From NCBI GenBank assembly GCA_051453625.1, contig JBOZIK010000001.1, forward strand, positions 80,828,382-80,892,381: a stretch of DNA of 64,000 nucleotides, written 5' to 3'. How positions within the stretch are numbered: the stretch's first letter is position 1; the number at the start of each line of letters is the position of its first letter. The position numbers and the translations under genes are program-made. The notes under the pieces are model-generated. The model searched no databases. It was not told where the DNA came from and saw only the letters and a program-made list of their open reading frames with translations. Source of the stretch: Welwitschia mirabilis (taxonomy: Eukaryota > Gnetophyta > Gnetopsida > Welwitschiales). Below are positions 22,331-33,720 of this stretch, in pieces.

Positions 22331-22690
22331 ACAATTAATGTTTTATACTTTATTTATAATGGTTAAATTAAAATCTTGCATAAGGTGAATCGATTTAATT
22401 AATCTAGCACTAGAATCTTTCTTATTCATAACATAATGAATAGCAGCATGGTCAATATAAACATTTGTATAAAAGCTTAAAAGATAATGTCTAAGTAAAT
22501 TAAGGTAAAAGATGATGGCTAACATTTCTTTCTCTATAGTGATATAATTCATTTGAGTTCTATATAGAGATTCTCTATGGTAAAATATAACTTTAAAATC
22601 ATTTTCATATTTCTTATAAAGTACCCCATCCATGGCGAAACTACTCACATCACACATTAATTCAAAGTCTTTTTCCCAATTAGGTTCTAT
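22331..22690 (-). pseudogene. Gypsy G RNase H domain
   Basis: An open minus-strand stretch of 104 residues (22657-22343). It starts CDVSSFAMDGVLY and continues NYITIEKEMLAIIF, VYIDHAAIHYVMNKKDSSAR and LMQDFNLTI. These are the family's catalytic-core landmarks: D in the CDxS block, E in EKEMLA, D in IDHAA. It is the longest uninterrupted coding stretch in element G. Confidence 0.88.
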
Positions 22691-22699
22691 TACAATAGA

Positions 22700-23990
22700 A
22701 ACATAAGAAAATTTACATTTAAGCCTATCAAGAACAAGCTAACAAGATTTATTCCATTCATATTTAGCTTCTTTCTCTAGTAGTGAGTGAAGGGGTTTAC
22801 AACTATTTGCATAATCATGAATAAACTAATGGTAAAAATCATAACAACCAAGAAAAGATCTAATCTATTTTATATTTATAAAAGAATTTACATTTTAAAT
22901 GATATCAACTTTTCAAGAGTCAATTCTAATCCCCTCTTTCGAGATATGATGACCTAAAACAATTCCATTCTCAACAAGTAATAAACTCTTTTCCCAACTA
23001 AAGTGTAGGCCATTAGAAATGTAATGGTTAAGGATTTTCTTTAATCATTCTAAAATTTTTTCAAACAATTTAGCATAAATAAATAAGTTATTCATAAAAA
23101 ATTTAATAGAGTCCTCTAGCATATCAAAAAAAAATACCCATCATCGCATGCTGAAAAGTACCGGGAGCATTACAAAGTCCAAATGACATGCATTGAAAAG
23201 TGAAAGTACCAAATGGTAAAGTAGAANNNNNNNNNNNNNNNNNNNNNNNNNNNNNNNNNNNNNNNNNNNNNNNNNNNNNNNNNNNNNNNNNNNNNNNNNN
23301 NNNNNNNNNNNNNNNNNNNNNNNNNNNNNNNNNNNNNNNNNNNNNNNNNNNNNNNNNNNNNNNNNNNNNNNNNNNNNNNNNNNNNNNNNNNNNNNNNNNN
23401 NNNNNNNNNNNNNNNNNNNNNNNNNNNNNNNNNNNNNNNNNNNNNNNNNNNNNNNNNNNNNNNNNNNNNNNNNNNNNNNNNNNNNNNNNNNNNNNNNNNN
23501 NNNNNNNNNNNNNNNNNNNNNNNNNNNNNNNNNNNNNNNNNNNNNNNNNNNNNNNNNNNNNNNNNNNNNNNNNNNNNNNNNNNNNNNNNNNNNNNNNNNN
23601 NNNNNNNNNNNNNNNNNNNNNNNNNNNNNNNNNNNNNNNNNNNNNNNNNNNNNNNNNNNNNNNNNNNNNNNNNNNNNNNNNNNNNNNNNNNNNNNNNNNN
23701 NNNNNNNNNNNNNNNNNNNNNNNNNNNNNNNNNNNNNNNNNNNNNNNNNNNNNNNNNNNNNNNNNNNNTTTTTTGGTTACTTCATTTAGTTTTTTAAAGT
23801 CTATGTAAATCCTCCATTTCCCATATTTCTTATATACTACCATCTAAGGGTTAATCTACTTAGTATCATCTATAGAATAAATGATTTTAGCATCCATTAA
23901 TTTTATGATTTCATCTTTAACAACTTACTTAATGGCTAGATTAAGTCTATGTTAGGGTTACCTAATCGATTTTGCATTTTCTTTAAGGTA
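22700..23990 (-). pseudogene. Gypsy G reverse transcriptase
   Basis: Minus strand. The N-terminal part at 23930-23769 reads KDEIIKLMDAKIIYSIDD, then KYGKWRIYIDFKKLNEVTKK. A 542-N gap (23227-23768) follows. The fingers/palm part at 23226-23124 reads TLPFGTFTFQCMSFGLCNAP. The region that should hold the catalytic YxDD box (about 23110-23060) reads FFMNNLFIYA-like with the Asp codons changed to Asn (plus strand 'ttattcataaaa'), so the active site appears lost. Downstream motifs at 22900-22700 grade into RNase H. Confidence 0.8.
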
Positions 23991-24329
23991 TATTTTATAT
24001 TGGACAATTGAGGTAGGAATGGCCATTAAATTATTATGGGGTTAAGTGAATGTATTTACCTTAGATTTCAGAATAGAGATTAGACTTGATTCTTATTAAG
24101 GGAAAAGGTTTTTATTAATGATTAAAGGTTTGTTCATATCATTATTCAGAAAAATGTATTTCAGTCCACTATCTAAGGGTTTCAAATTCGTATTTAAGTT
24201 TAGATTTTTATTTTTTATAAAATTTTTATAAAAACTAACTATTATCTTAGACTGTTATCTAAATGTTAGTAGTGGACNNNNNNNNNNNNNNNNNNNNNNN
24301 NNNNNNNNNNNNNNNNNTCTAGATTAAAA

Positions 24330-24900
24330 TAATCAGTTTCAAGGTGATTAAAATCAATTTGATCTTCATCAAAAACATACAAGTTGTCTACTTTCAATTA
24401 GTTGTTAAAAAGAGTTGATTTGTAAAGCATTAAACATCTCTCCTTAAGTGGACAGTGCTATAAAAACAAAGTTGGATTTATTTCTTCTTCTACACTTAAA
24501 TCATTTCCTAAAGTGTATTTAGCTATATTAGACGCTCTAATTAAAAACTTTTTATTACCTAAATAACACTCCATCAAATCAATTCTTGTATTTATAATAC
24601 AGTAAATTGTTGTACAAAAATCTATACCTAGAAGTAAAGTATATTTAGCGTTATGTTTACTTCATATAACTATAATATCAATAGGATAGAAAGCTTCTTT
24701 AATTTAAATGACTTGATCCTTAATCACACCTAACAATTTATTAATATAAGTATTAGCCAATTCTAAAGCTATCCATGTATGCTCTATTCTATCTTCTAAT
24801 CCAAGTTTCTAATAAATGTGCAAGAGCATAATGTTGACACCAGCTCTAATATCAATCAATAATTTTCTTAATCCTTTGGTTTCCCTATAAATTAATACAA
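24330..24900 (-). pseudogene. Gypsy G aspartic protease
   Basis: Minus-strand frame near 24870-24540: LIDIRAGVNIMLLHIY, then KLGLEDRIEHTWIALELAN, then an LLGIDF segment. The first aspartate is kept, but the glycine of the D-x-G-A box is Arg. The ordering (active-site box, LGL.D, flap-like hydrophobics, LLG) matches Athila/Tat retroviral-type proteases. A 40-N gap lies just downstream (24278-24317). Confidence 0.65.
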
Positions 24901-25599
24901 ATAGTTATTGCTCCTAGATCCTTAAACTTTAGATATGTTTGTAAAACTAACTTGTTAATGGATTGAGCTAAGAAGACTTTGCTAGGGATGGTTCATTTTT
25001 ACTTCCTTCTAATTAGGTCTTTTCATAATTTAAAATACTTATCTTTATCTTGAAAAAGTTTCAAAAATGATAAGTTGATGCTCACATTTTGCATTAAGGC
25101 TTTAAATGATAATCAAAAATAGAATTTTTGTTTAATCTATCTAACCAAGGGATTATAGGTTTCTTATGTAAATAATTTTTCTTTTTTTTCTTAATGAAGA
25201 AGATAAATAATGATTTTCTAAGATTTCTATGTCCTCTTCTTCATCATTTTTGTTACTTTATGATGTGGAAGCCTCATGGGTAATAGGAGCTCTGTCATTT
25301 CCACTTTTTATCATCACCTTACAATCTTTTTTAAAGTCATTTGAGTTCAGTAAAAGTTGAGTGGCAAGTGACCCTTGTAGTATTTGATTAGCAAGCATGA
25401 TTTGTTGTAAAATACTCAAAAGATTTTTAATGTTGGAGTTTGTTCTTTCTTATATCTTTCTAAACTCATCAATAAAATTCCTAAGAGGATCACTTTGGTT
25501 TTTTGAGTTAGACAAGCGTGCTTGCTTTTTTGAGTTGTTTAATTGGAATTTTATGATCTCAAATCTCTTTTTAAAAGATTGTAAATTAGGATGGTTTGT

Positions 25600-26734
25600 T
25601 TAAAAAATTTTAAAGTTCTATTGTTCACTCATCTTAGGTTAAAAATTACTATGAACTTGGATTTATATTTGATTTTGATTTTGGTTAAAGTTTGAGGATC
25701 TTGATTAAAAGCACATAGTTTTTCATATATTATTTCTTTGTAACTTGGAAGTAAAATATATTCTTTTGTAACATGATAATTATTCTCACATAAATCATAA
25801 GTAGGAGCTACAACCACACTCTTTTTAGTTGCCACCATTGCATCTAAAATCATATGAGTCCATTTTTTCAAAGTTGAGGTAAAATACTTAATGACATTTG
25901 TTAGTTCATTTTTAGTTCTTATTTCTTTTTTCCCATTTTTAACCTTCTTAATATGTTTAATGATTTAACCTTTANNNNNNNNNNNNNNNNNNNNNNNNNN
26001 NNNNNNNNNNNNNNTCACTTATACCAACTCTTCCAACACTTTCTAAGCATTTTATAAAGTTAGTTTCAACAAATTACCTCCACATGAATAATCAACTAGT
26101 TGCTTTATTTGACTTTTTAGTTCACTGTAAAAGTAATCTATTAATTCTTCTTGAGCAAAAGCATCTATAGTATTTGAATGTAAAGCACCAAAAAATTACT
26201 CATAGGTAGATGCATAATTTTCACTAGGCATGTATTGGATATTGGTAACTTCTTCATTATATTTTCTAATGGTGGTTTTACTTATGAATCTTTTAATAAA
26301 GGCTTTCTAAACTTGACTCCACGATTTTAAACTTTGAGGAATTGTTCTTAACTAAAGTTTAGCCTTAGCTTTTAAAGTAATGGGAAAGATAACCATATAA
26401 GTTTTATGACTTATTCTTTTTTTATCATTTTCTAAAGTAAGCATTAATTATTCTATGTCAGCAAAGTATTGTAAGGGGTTTTCATTAGGCTTACCACTAA
26501 AAATAGGATAAGCATATTCACTACTAAAAATAGAATAAGCATTTAGATTGCTAAATTTAACATCATCACCAAGAGGCAAATCAAAAGGGGTTTGGATTTC
26601 ACATTTCTTATTGGCAATTAGATTTCTAAACGTGACATTGGCATTGGTTCTAACAGGTGTTGTTATAGGGGTTTTAATAATAATGGATGGATTTGGTAAA
26701 ACAAATTGATTTTTTTTTGTGATGAGTTAGACAT
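25600..26734 (-). pseudogene. Gypsy G gag
   Basis: Minus strand. The likely start is the ATG at 26734-26732 (MSNSSQKK). A run of nine A's soon after carries an apparent one-base frameshift. The gag domain follows: FSGKPNENPLQYFADIE (about 26490), KTYMVIFPITLKAKAKL, WSQV-KAFIKRFISKTT, YEFFGALHSNT and LVDYSCGGNLLKLTL (26070-26030). A zinc knuckle follows near 25800 (DLCENNYHVTKEY), in which the first and last Cys of CX2CX4HX4C are Tyr. Then comes an NHPNLQSF segment at 25595. This is the standard layout of an Athila-type capsid/nucleocapsid. Confidence 0.82.
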
Positions 26735-27411
26735 GTAAAACTATTATCAATACAATATTATAAAAACATTTCTTTAGCAAAATTAGAATATAAAGAAATT
26801 AAAGTAGATATTTTTGAAATTTTAAGACTTTGTCTACCTTTGCTGTGCTTACCTAAGTTAGCTTTAAGGTTAATCAAACCTTCTCAGATATCTTCCTCTA
26901 TAAATAGTCACTCTTTCGAGTATTTTTCCTTCTTACTAGATTTTATCATACATCCTTAGTTTCAGATGCATAGAATATCATCCCGCGGTTGTCTAGATGA
27001 TAGTATGAATGAAAAAAATCCAAAAAATAAAAAAAATAAAAAACATAAAAAATAGAAACAGGAAACTAACAGATACATAAAACATAGATAATAGACTATT
27101 ATCCACTTAAGTCATTTAGATGATAGAGGGGATGATAGGAAAAAGCCTAAAAATGATTTTATAGAAATAAAAAGCTAAAAACTCATGACACAGGGGTCGA
27201 CATCACTGCATGTCATCTAAACAATGAAGCAGATGTTCAAACTTTTATGGTAGAATAAAAAAACTTTGATTTTAAAATAGAAAAATTGGCATTACAAAAA
27301 GAAAACCTATACTACTATAGATAAAAATACAACACTGTTGTAAGAAAGTGCCTAAATTAAAATTCAAATACTCACTAGAGCAATGATAACTCTTAAACTC
27401 TAAGTAGCCTT
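26735..27411 (-). other. Element G 5' leader
   Basis: No ORF. It contains nested palindromes at 27097-27140 and 27195-27232 and a partial one at 26976-27005. Confidence 0.6.
27097..27140. repeat. Nested palindrome, copy 3
   Basis: Left arm 'ctattatcc', inner 'gtcatttagatgat', right arm 'ggatgatagg'. Same spacing as copies 1 and 2, with more C-to-T changes. Confidence 0.7.
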
Positions 27412-27428
27412 TTCTAGCAATGACACTA
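27412..27428 (-). other. Primer-binding site of element G (tRNA-Asp type)
   Basis: Minus strand 'tagtgtcattgctagaa' corresponds to a TGGCGYCGTTGCC-type site with C-to-T and G-to-A changes. It lies 3 bases from the LTR end at 27432. Confidence 0.7.
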
Positions 27429-27431
27429 AGA

Positions 27432-28875
27432 TGCTACAGTGCATATTTATGCAAATGATTTAAGCTCAATAAGATCCTATCATTTACATATAAAATAGAT
27501 ATCTACATAACAAAACACACTAATATAGATAAGAGTTGGCTCAAATATCATAATCCATCGAAGACCTAGGCTTAATCAAGAGAATTGATTTCCATAAGGA
27601 AATACTTTGTATTCTAACTATAAAAATAAATTGCAATGAATGAAAAATATAATGAAATAAAATTATACAAAGTTAATCTAGGAATTGAAAATAATAATAT
27701 ACCTAAACTAACAATGCTCAACATTGACAAAGGTTGCCCTCATAACCTATATTACTCAAGAAACTATCACTAGATTAGAAGCAACATAAGCTATGAGTGA
27801 TAAGAAAAACACATATAGGAATTAGAAAAGAAATACTTTGTATTAATTTAACTACATCTGTGTTACAAAGTAGGTACACCTTAATGAAGTAATCACTGTC
27901 CAACACCAAGAAAGATGTCTTTATATAACTACAAGGATGGATCTCTGACCCTTTGATCTCCTATCATGAAAATTTCTAGTGGAAACAAAAATAGTCAGAG
28001 ATAAAGGAGAAATCAATACTTACTGACACAAATCATACAACAAGATAGATAGAAAAGAACAGGTATAACTCTAATGGCCATATCAAAAGAAACATATAAA
28101 CAAGTGGAAAAATCTAGATGAATGTCTAGTAAGATGTTATAATANNNNNNNNNNNNNNNNNNNNNNNNNNNNNNNNNNNNNNNNNNNNNNNNNNNNNNNN
28201 NNNNNNNNNNNNNNNNNNNNNNNNNNNNNNNNNNNNNNNNNNNNNNNNNNNNNNNNNNNNNNNNNNNNNNNNNNNNNNNNNNNNNNNNNNNNNNNNNNNN
28301 NNNNNNNNNNNNNNNNNNNNNNNNNNNNNNNNNNNNNNNNNNNNNNNNNNNNNNNNNNNNNNNNNNNNNNNNNNNNNNNNNNNNNNNNNNNNNNNNNNNN
28401 NNNNNNNNNNNNNNNNNNNNNNNNNNNNNNNNNNNNNNNNNNNNNNNNNNNNNNNNNNNNNNNNNNNNNNNNNNNNNNNNNNNNNNNNNNNNNNNNNNNN
28501 NNNNNNNNNNNNNNNNNNNNNNNNNNNNNNNNNNNNNNNNNNNNNNNNNNNNNNNNNNNNNNNNNNNNNNNNNNNNNNNNNNNNNNNNNNNNNNNNNNNN
28601 NNNNNNNNNNNNNNNNNNNNNNNNNNNNNNNNNNNNNNNNNNNNNNNNNNNNNNNNNNNNNNNNNNNNNNNNNNNNNNNNNNNNNNNNNNNNNNNNNNNN
28701 NNNNNNNNNNNNNNNNNNNNNNNNNNNNNNNNNNNNNNNNNNNNNNNNNNNNGCATATTTTTGTCTTTTTCATCTCAACTCTCCATTATCATGTAAATCA
28801 AGCATATAACTATATAATATCCTATACAACTACTTGAAGCACCTTATCAAATATACATAAGTTGGCAATGCAACA
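27432..28875 (-). mobile_element. 5' LTR of gypsy element G
   Basis: Minus strand: starts TGTTGCATTGCCAACTT at 28875 and ends TGTAGCA at 27432, giving about 1,444 bases including a 608-N gap (28145-28752). It pairs with the LTR at 14588-15889. Terminal TG and CA are intact. Confidence 0.8.
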
Positions 28876-30377
28876 TTATCCTACCACAATGGTGTACATT
28901 TTTCCAAGAGAAACATTTGGTAGTATTGGTATCTATAGGAACTCCATTGAGGAATTAGTTGACCATGCTTCATGGGTTCTTCTTCCTTTAATAGTGGTTA
29001 CACTCCCCTATTTATAAAAATAATTATCCCTTAAAGGCTATGGAATTAATGATGTCCTTGGTATCATCAGAGGCATTACTTATTTCTTAAACTAATAGTG
29101 CATACAATACTTCTACATGATCATTTCATGTTTTTGGGATTCTGGTATTATTTTGAGGTGAAAATAGTTGAGTTCATCTTTTAGTAACTTTTAATATTAT
29201 CATTCATTGGTTGAAAACATTAGATATACTTGATATCATCATAATCATTGCTCATTTAGGTGGCACTCTCTAAAGATTTTACATTATGTCATTCATTATT
29301 AATTAGATGATTTTATGATTTCTATTAATGGAGTTTATTAGATTAGAATTTAGGACAGGTAAACAATCTTTTTTCATGTTCTTAGTTGTCCATTTTCCTT
29401 TTTTTTAAATTTTATATTTCAAAATTATTTTCGTACTTTTTCATCATAATATTTAGGACTTGATCATTCAGTATGTTTCTTGCTAATATTTTATTTTCAC
29501 TTGTAGTTTTTCTCTATGAGGAAGATTTTTTTTAGAACTTTGCCTATGTTCTTATAGCATTTTTATNNNNNNNNNNNNNNNNNNNNNNNNNNNNNNNNNN
29601 NNNNNNNNNNNNNNNNNNNNNNNNNNNNNNNNNNNNNNNNNNNNNNNNNNNNNNNNNNNNNNNNNNTCAGTATGTTTCTTGCTAATATTTTATTTTCACT
29701 TTTAATTTTTCTCTATGAGGAAAGTTTTTTTTTTATAGAACTTTGCCTATGTTCTTATAGCATTTTTGTTTTCTAGTTTGCACACATTCATTTACATGTT
29801 TTGAATGCTTCTTTGTTCAAGCACACTTAAGGATTTTCCTTTGCATTACTTCTTCCTATCGAGTGCATTACCATTTCCTATCTTAATATCCTTTTCAGTG
29901 GTTTTGAGTTATTTCCACTTTTAACTCTTTCGTCATGATCATTTTGATGATGATTCTTAGCTTTTACCCATCTTTCAGACTTCACGCTNNNNNNNNNNNN
30001 NNNNNNNNNNNNNNNNNNNNNNNNNNNNNNNNNNNNNNNNNNNNNNNNNNNNNNNNNNNNNNNNNNNNNNNNNNNNNNNNNNNNNNNNTGATCATTTTAA
30101 TGATGATTCTTAGCTTTTACCCATCTTTCATACTTCACGCTGACTTCCTAAGACCTCATTATTGTTAACGTTAACTATCTGACTCTTCTTGGACTTCACT
30201 ACTCTATCAAATCTTTCTTTTTTAATTGTTTTCCTATGTCTATTATTGAGATGACCACCTAGATGATAATATCTCTTTTTTACATTATTACAATACAAGA
30301 TGTATTGATTCAAAAGGGGGGATATGAAATATTTCTAAGATATTTTTAAGATATTTGAGAAAACATTTTAATTATAA
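28876..30377 (+). other. Continuation of element F after the G insertion, uncharacterised
   Basis: A plus-strand frame at 28890-29050 (YIFPRETFGSIGIYRNSIEE, LVDHASWVLLPLIV, KGYGINDVLGIIRG) looks like decayed coding sequence, but I do not recognise it. It would occupy the env position of F. The rest is AT-rich. Gap-flank duplicates are 29467-29566 against 29667-29770, and 29936-29988 against 30089-30141. Confidence 0.4.
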
Positions 30378-31072
30378 GGGTTATTTTGAGCTTTTATGAT
30401 ACATATATATATAATGCACTGTCTATCTATGATTTCATATTATTTGTATAATATGCATTATGAACATTGATTAGCATGCCATAGCAGAATAGTTGCATGA
30501 CCTTTTTGATAAGTATGATCCAAAAGATTCAGGATATCATAGACAAGTAAAGAAATATTATGATTATTTTTGATGTATTGACAATTTCTAGATTAAACTC
30601 TAAACTAATTAATTAGTTTATATGGATCATTTTGAGTTATCATTATTCTAGTTACACATACACATCATCATTTTCTAAGTTATCATGGTTATATGTTATG
30701 ATAATTTTTGTGTATAACATTCAATTTTTATTCTATGATGTATTAAATGTTTTAAGTAGAGGACTAATGAACATTTTAGTAGCTCAATTTTTTTGCTTAT
30801 CATATCCATAGGCACTTGACTCTCATTCTAATTTTTTGAGCCTATTATCCTTATAGTCATTTGGATGACAGTCAAGATAACCATAATATTGCATATCTTA
30901 AAAAAGTAATATGTCAGTTCGCTAATTTTTTATATCTAATCCTACATGCTAAATATTTTTGAACTTAATCTATGTTTTCCTAATTACTATTTATCTTAGT
31001 CAATTTAGCTCATAATTTGTAGTTGATCACTTACTTTGTCAAAGACTGATAAGGCTAAGTAAAGGACTATAT
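30378..31072 (+). other. Element F 3' untranslated region and polypurine tract
   Basis: Non-coding. It ends in a purine tract ('taagtaaaggact' here, 'taagtggaggact' at 32774 in the duplicate) directly before the LTR start. A 'gtcatttggatgac' palindrome is at 30856-30869, 'gtcatctggacgac' in the duplicate at 32577-32590. Confidence 0.65.
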
Positions 31073-31392
31073 TATAATACCAAATTGTATGTATTTGATG
31101 ATGTATTCTGAGTACTTTTGCAAGACATCTAAATAAGTTTAGAAGTAATTCTAATGATTATGAAGAGTTGATAGGTTTATCATAAATAAATGAAATTATT
31201 AACGTATTTGAAGGCATTTCAAGCAAATTCTGAGACTTAGAATTTTAAAGAGAAGAACAATGATGTAGAAGGCTAATTTCTCTTAGCTAAAAAGATAAGG
31301 AATCCTATTGTTCTCGATGCTATCCAAATAACACTTAGGATAATAGTGATGCTGATATGGACTAAAGCTATGAGACTGATTATTAGGCTAAC
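31073..31392 (+). mobile_element. Truncated 3' LTR of element F
   Basis: The first 320 bases match the LTR at 9016 onwards ('tgagtacttttgcaagacatct', 'gatgctatccaaataacacttagga'). Homology stops near 31390 and copia pol sequence follows at once. The second copy at 32791-33110 has an intact TG start ('tgtaatacc'). Confidence 0.8.
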
Positions 31393-31394
31393 AT

Positions 31395-31930
31395 AGACTA
31401 AATTACTAATTAAGTATAGGCTCATCAAGCTATGTAAGAACTTAGGGATTGGGCCTTATTAAATTAGGTAAGTCAACAAGTAACCAGTATTAAATTTTAA
31501 CTTAACATTTTAATTATTGATAATTTATGAGTTAAGATATTAGGTAGAACATAGATAAGTATATCGTGTGAATGTTATTTTATCATTAATTCAAGTTATA
31601 ATAGTCTCATATTAATGTTAGTTGTAAAAAATTTTGAAGTTCTTATTTTGTAAGAAAAGACATCTTTGTAATCACAAATGTTAAGTTAAAGACATCTTTA
31701 ATTATGTAGACATCTTTTAAGTAGATGTCTTTCAGTATGTAGTAATATTTAGAGGTTGCATATCATTTTATTAATTTTATTCATTTTTAAAATAGATGTC
31801 TTTAATTTTGTAAACATTTTTATCATGCTCAGGTAACTATTAAAATTTCTTATTAAACAATGTTTTTATGTTTAATAGACATCTACTTTTATCATCTTAG
31901 AAATCTTTCAAATAGTATACGTCTTTAATG
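31395..31930 (+). pseudogene. Copia C pol end and 3' UTR, first copy
   Basis: TKLLIKYRLIKLCKNLGIGP (31395-31455) matches the RNase H C-terminus at 5790-5863. The 3' UTR with AGACATCT/AGATGTCT hairpins follows. The second copy is 33112-33640. Confidence 0.8.
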
Positions 31931-33111
31931 CAACACATCAAAAATAAAAAAATGCATAAAGATTGAGGGTTTAACCCTTTTTAAGCAGGAAAGAAACCAN
32001 NNNNNNNNNNNNNNNNNNNNNNNNNNNNNNNNNNNNNNNNNNNNNNNNNNNNNNNNNNNNNNNNNNNNNNNNNNNNNNNNNNNNNNNNNNNNNNNNNNNG
32101 GGTTATTTTGAGCTTTTATGATACATTTATATATAATGCACTGTCTATCTATGATTTCATAATTTGTCTAATATGCATTATGAACATTGATTAGCATGCC
32201 ATAGTAGAATAGTTGCATGACCTTTTTGATAAGTTTGATCCAAAAGATTTAGGATATCATAGACAAGTAAAGTAATATTATAATTATTTTTGATGTATTA
32301 ACCCCTTGTAGATTAAACTCTAAACTAATTTATTATTTTATATGCATCATTTTGAGTCATCATTGTTCTAGTTACACATACACATCATCATTCTCTAAGT
32401 TATCATGGTTATATGTTATGACAATTTTTGTGTATAACATTTAATTTTTATTCTATGATGTATTAAATGTTTTAAGTAGAGGACTAATGAACATTTTAGT
32501 AGTTCGATTTTTTTAATTATCATATTCATAGGCACTTGACTCTCATTCTAATTTTTTAAGCCTATTATCCTTATAGTCATCTGGACGACAGTCAAGATAA
32601 CTGTAATATTGCATATCTTAAAAAAGTAATATCAGTTCACTAATTTTCAATATCTGATCCTACATGCTAAATATTTCTGAGCTTAATCTATGTTTTTCTA
32701 ATTACTATTTATCTTAGTCAATTCAGCTCATAATTTGTAGTTGATCACTTACTTTGTCAAAGACTGATAAGACTAAGTGGAGGACTATATTGTAATACCA
32801 AATTATATGTATTTGATGATGTATTTTGAGTACTTTTGCAAGACATCTAAATAAGTTTAGAAGTAATTCTAATGATTATGAAGATTTGATAGGTTTATCA
32901 TAAATAAATGAAATTCTTGACATATTTAAAGGCATTTCAAGCAAATTCTGAGACTTATCATTTTGAGAAGAAGAACAATGATGTAGGAGGCTAATTTCTC
33001 TTAGTTAAAAATATAAGGAATCCTATTGTCCTCGATGTCATCCAAATAACACTTAGGACAATATTGATGCTGATATGAACTAAAGCTATGAGACTGATTA
33101 TTAGGCTAACA

Positions 33112-33720
33112 TGAACTAAATTACTATTTAAGTATAGGCTTATCAAACTATGTAAGAACTTAGGGATTGGGTCTTATCCAATTAGGTAAGTCAATAAGTA
33201 ACCAGTCTTAAATTTTGACTTAACATTTTAATTATTTATAATTTATGAGTTAAGACATTAGGTGGAACATAGATAAGTATATCATGTGAATGTTATTTTA
33301 TCATTAATTCAAGTTATAATAGTCTAATATTAATGTTAGTTGTAAAAAATTTTGAAGTTTTTATTTTGTAAGAAAAGACATCTTTGTAATCACAAATGTC
33401 TAAGTTAAAGACATCTTTAAGTATGTAGACATCTTTTAAGTAGATGTCTTTCAGTATGTAGTTATATCTAGAGGTTGCATATCATTTTATTAATTTTATT
33501 CATTTTCAAAATAGATGTCTTTAAATTTGTAAATATTTTTATCATGCTCAGGTAACTATTGAAATTTCTTATTAAACAATATTTTTATGTTTAATAGACA
33601 TCTACTTTCATCATGTTAGACATCTTTCAAATAGTATACGTCTTTAATGTAACACATCAAAAATAAAAAAAATGCATAAAGATTAAGGGTTTAACCCTTT
33701 TTAAGTAGGAAAGAAACCAC
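33112..33720 (+). pseudogene. Copia C pol end and 3' UTR, second copy
   Basis: Same content as 31395-31930. This copy runs on without break into the env-position ORF. A single real copy is likely; see the gap duplicate. Confidence 0.75.

Larger units (their letters stand above)
30378..33718. repeat. 1.6-kb direct duplicate across gap 32000-32099
   Basis: Bases 30378-31999 recur at 32100-33718 with a few percent difference, mostly transitions and single-base indels. Each copy carries F 3' UTR, truncated F LTR, the junction and the copia pol end. Confidence 0.95.

Noticed and set aside
28876-29060. A conserved host gene exon (frame LVDHASWVLLPLIV)
   Set aside because: It is within element F after the G insertion, carries stops, and I could not match it to a known family; kept only as uncharacterised.
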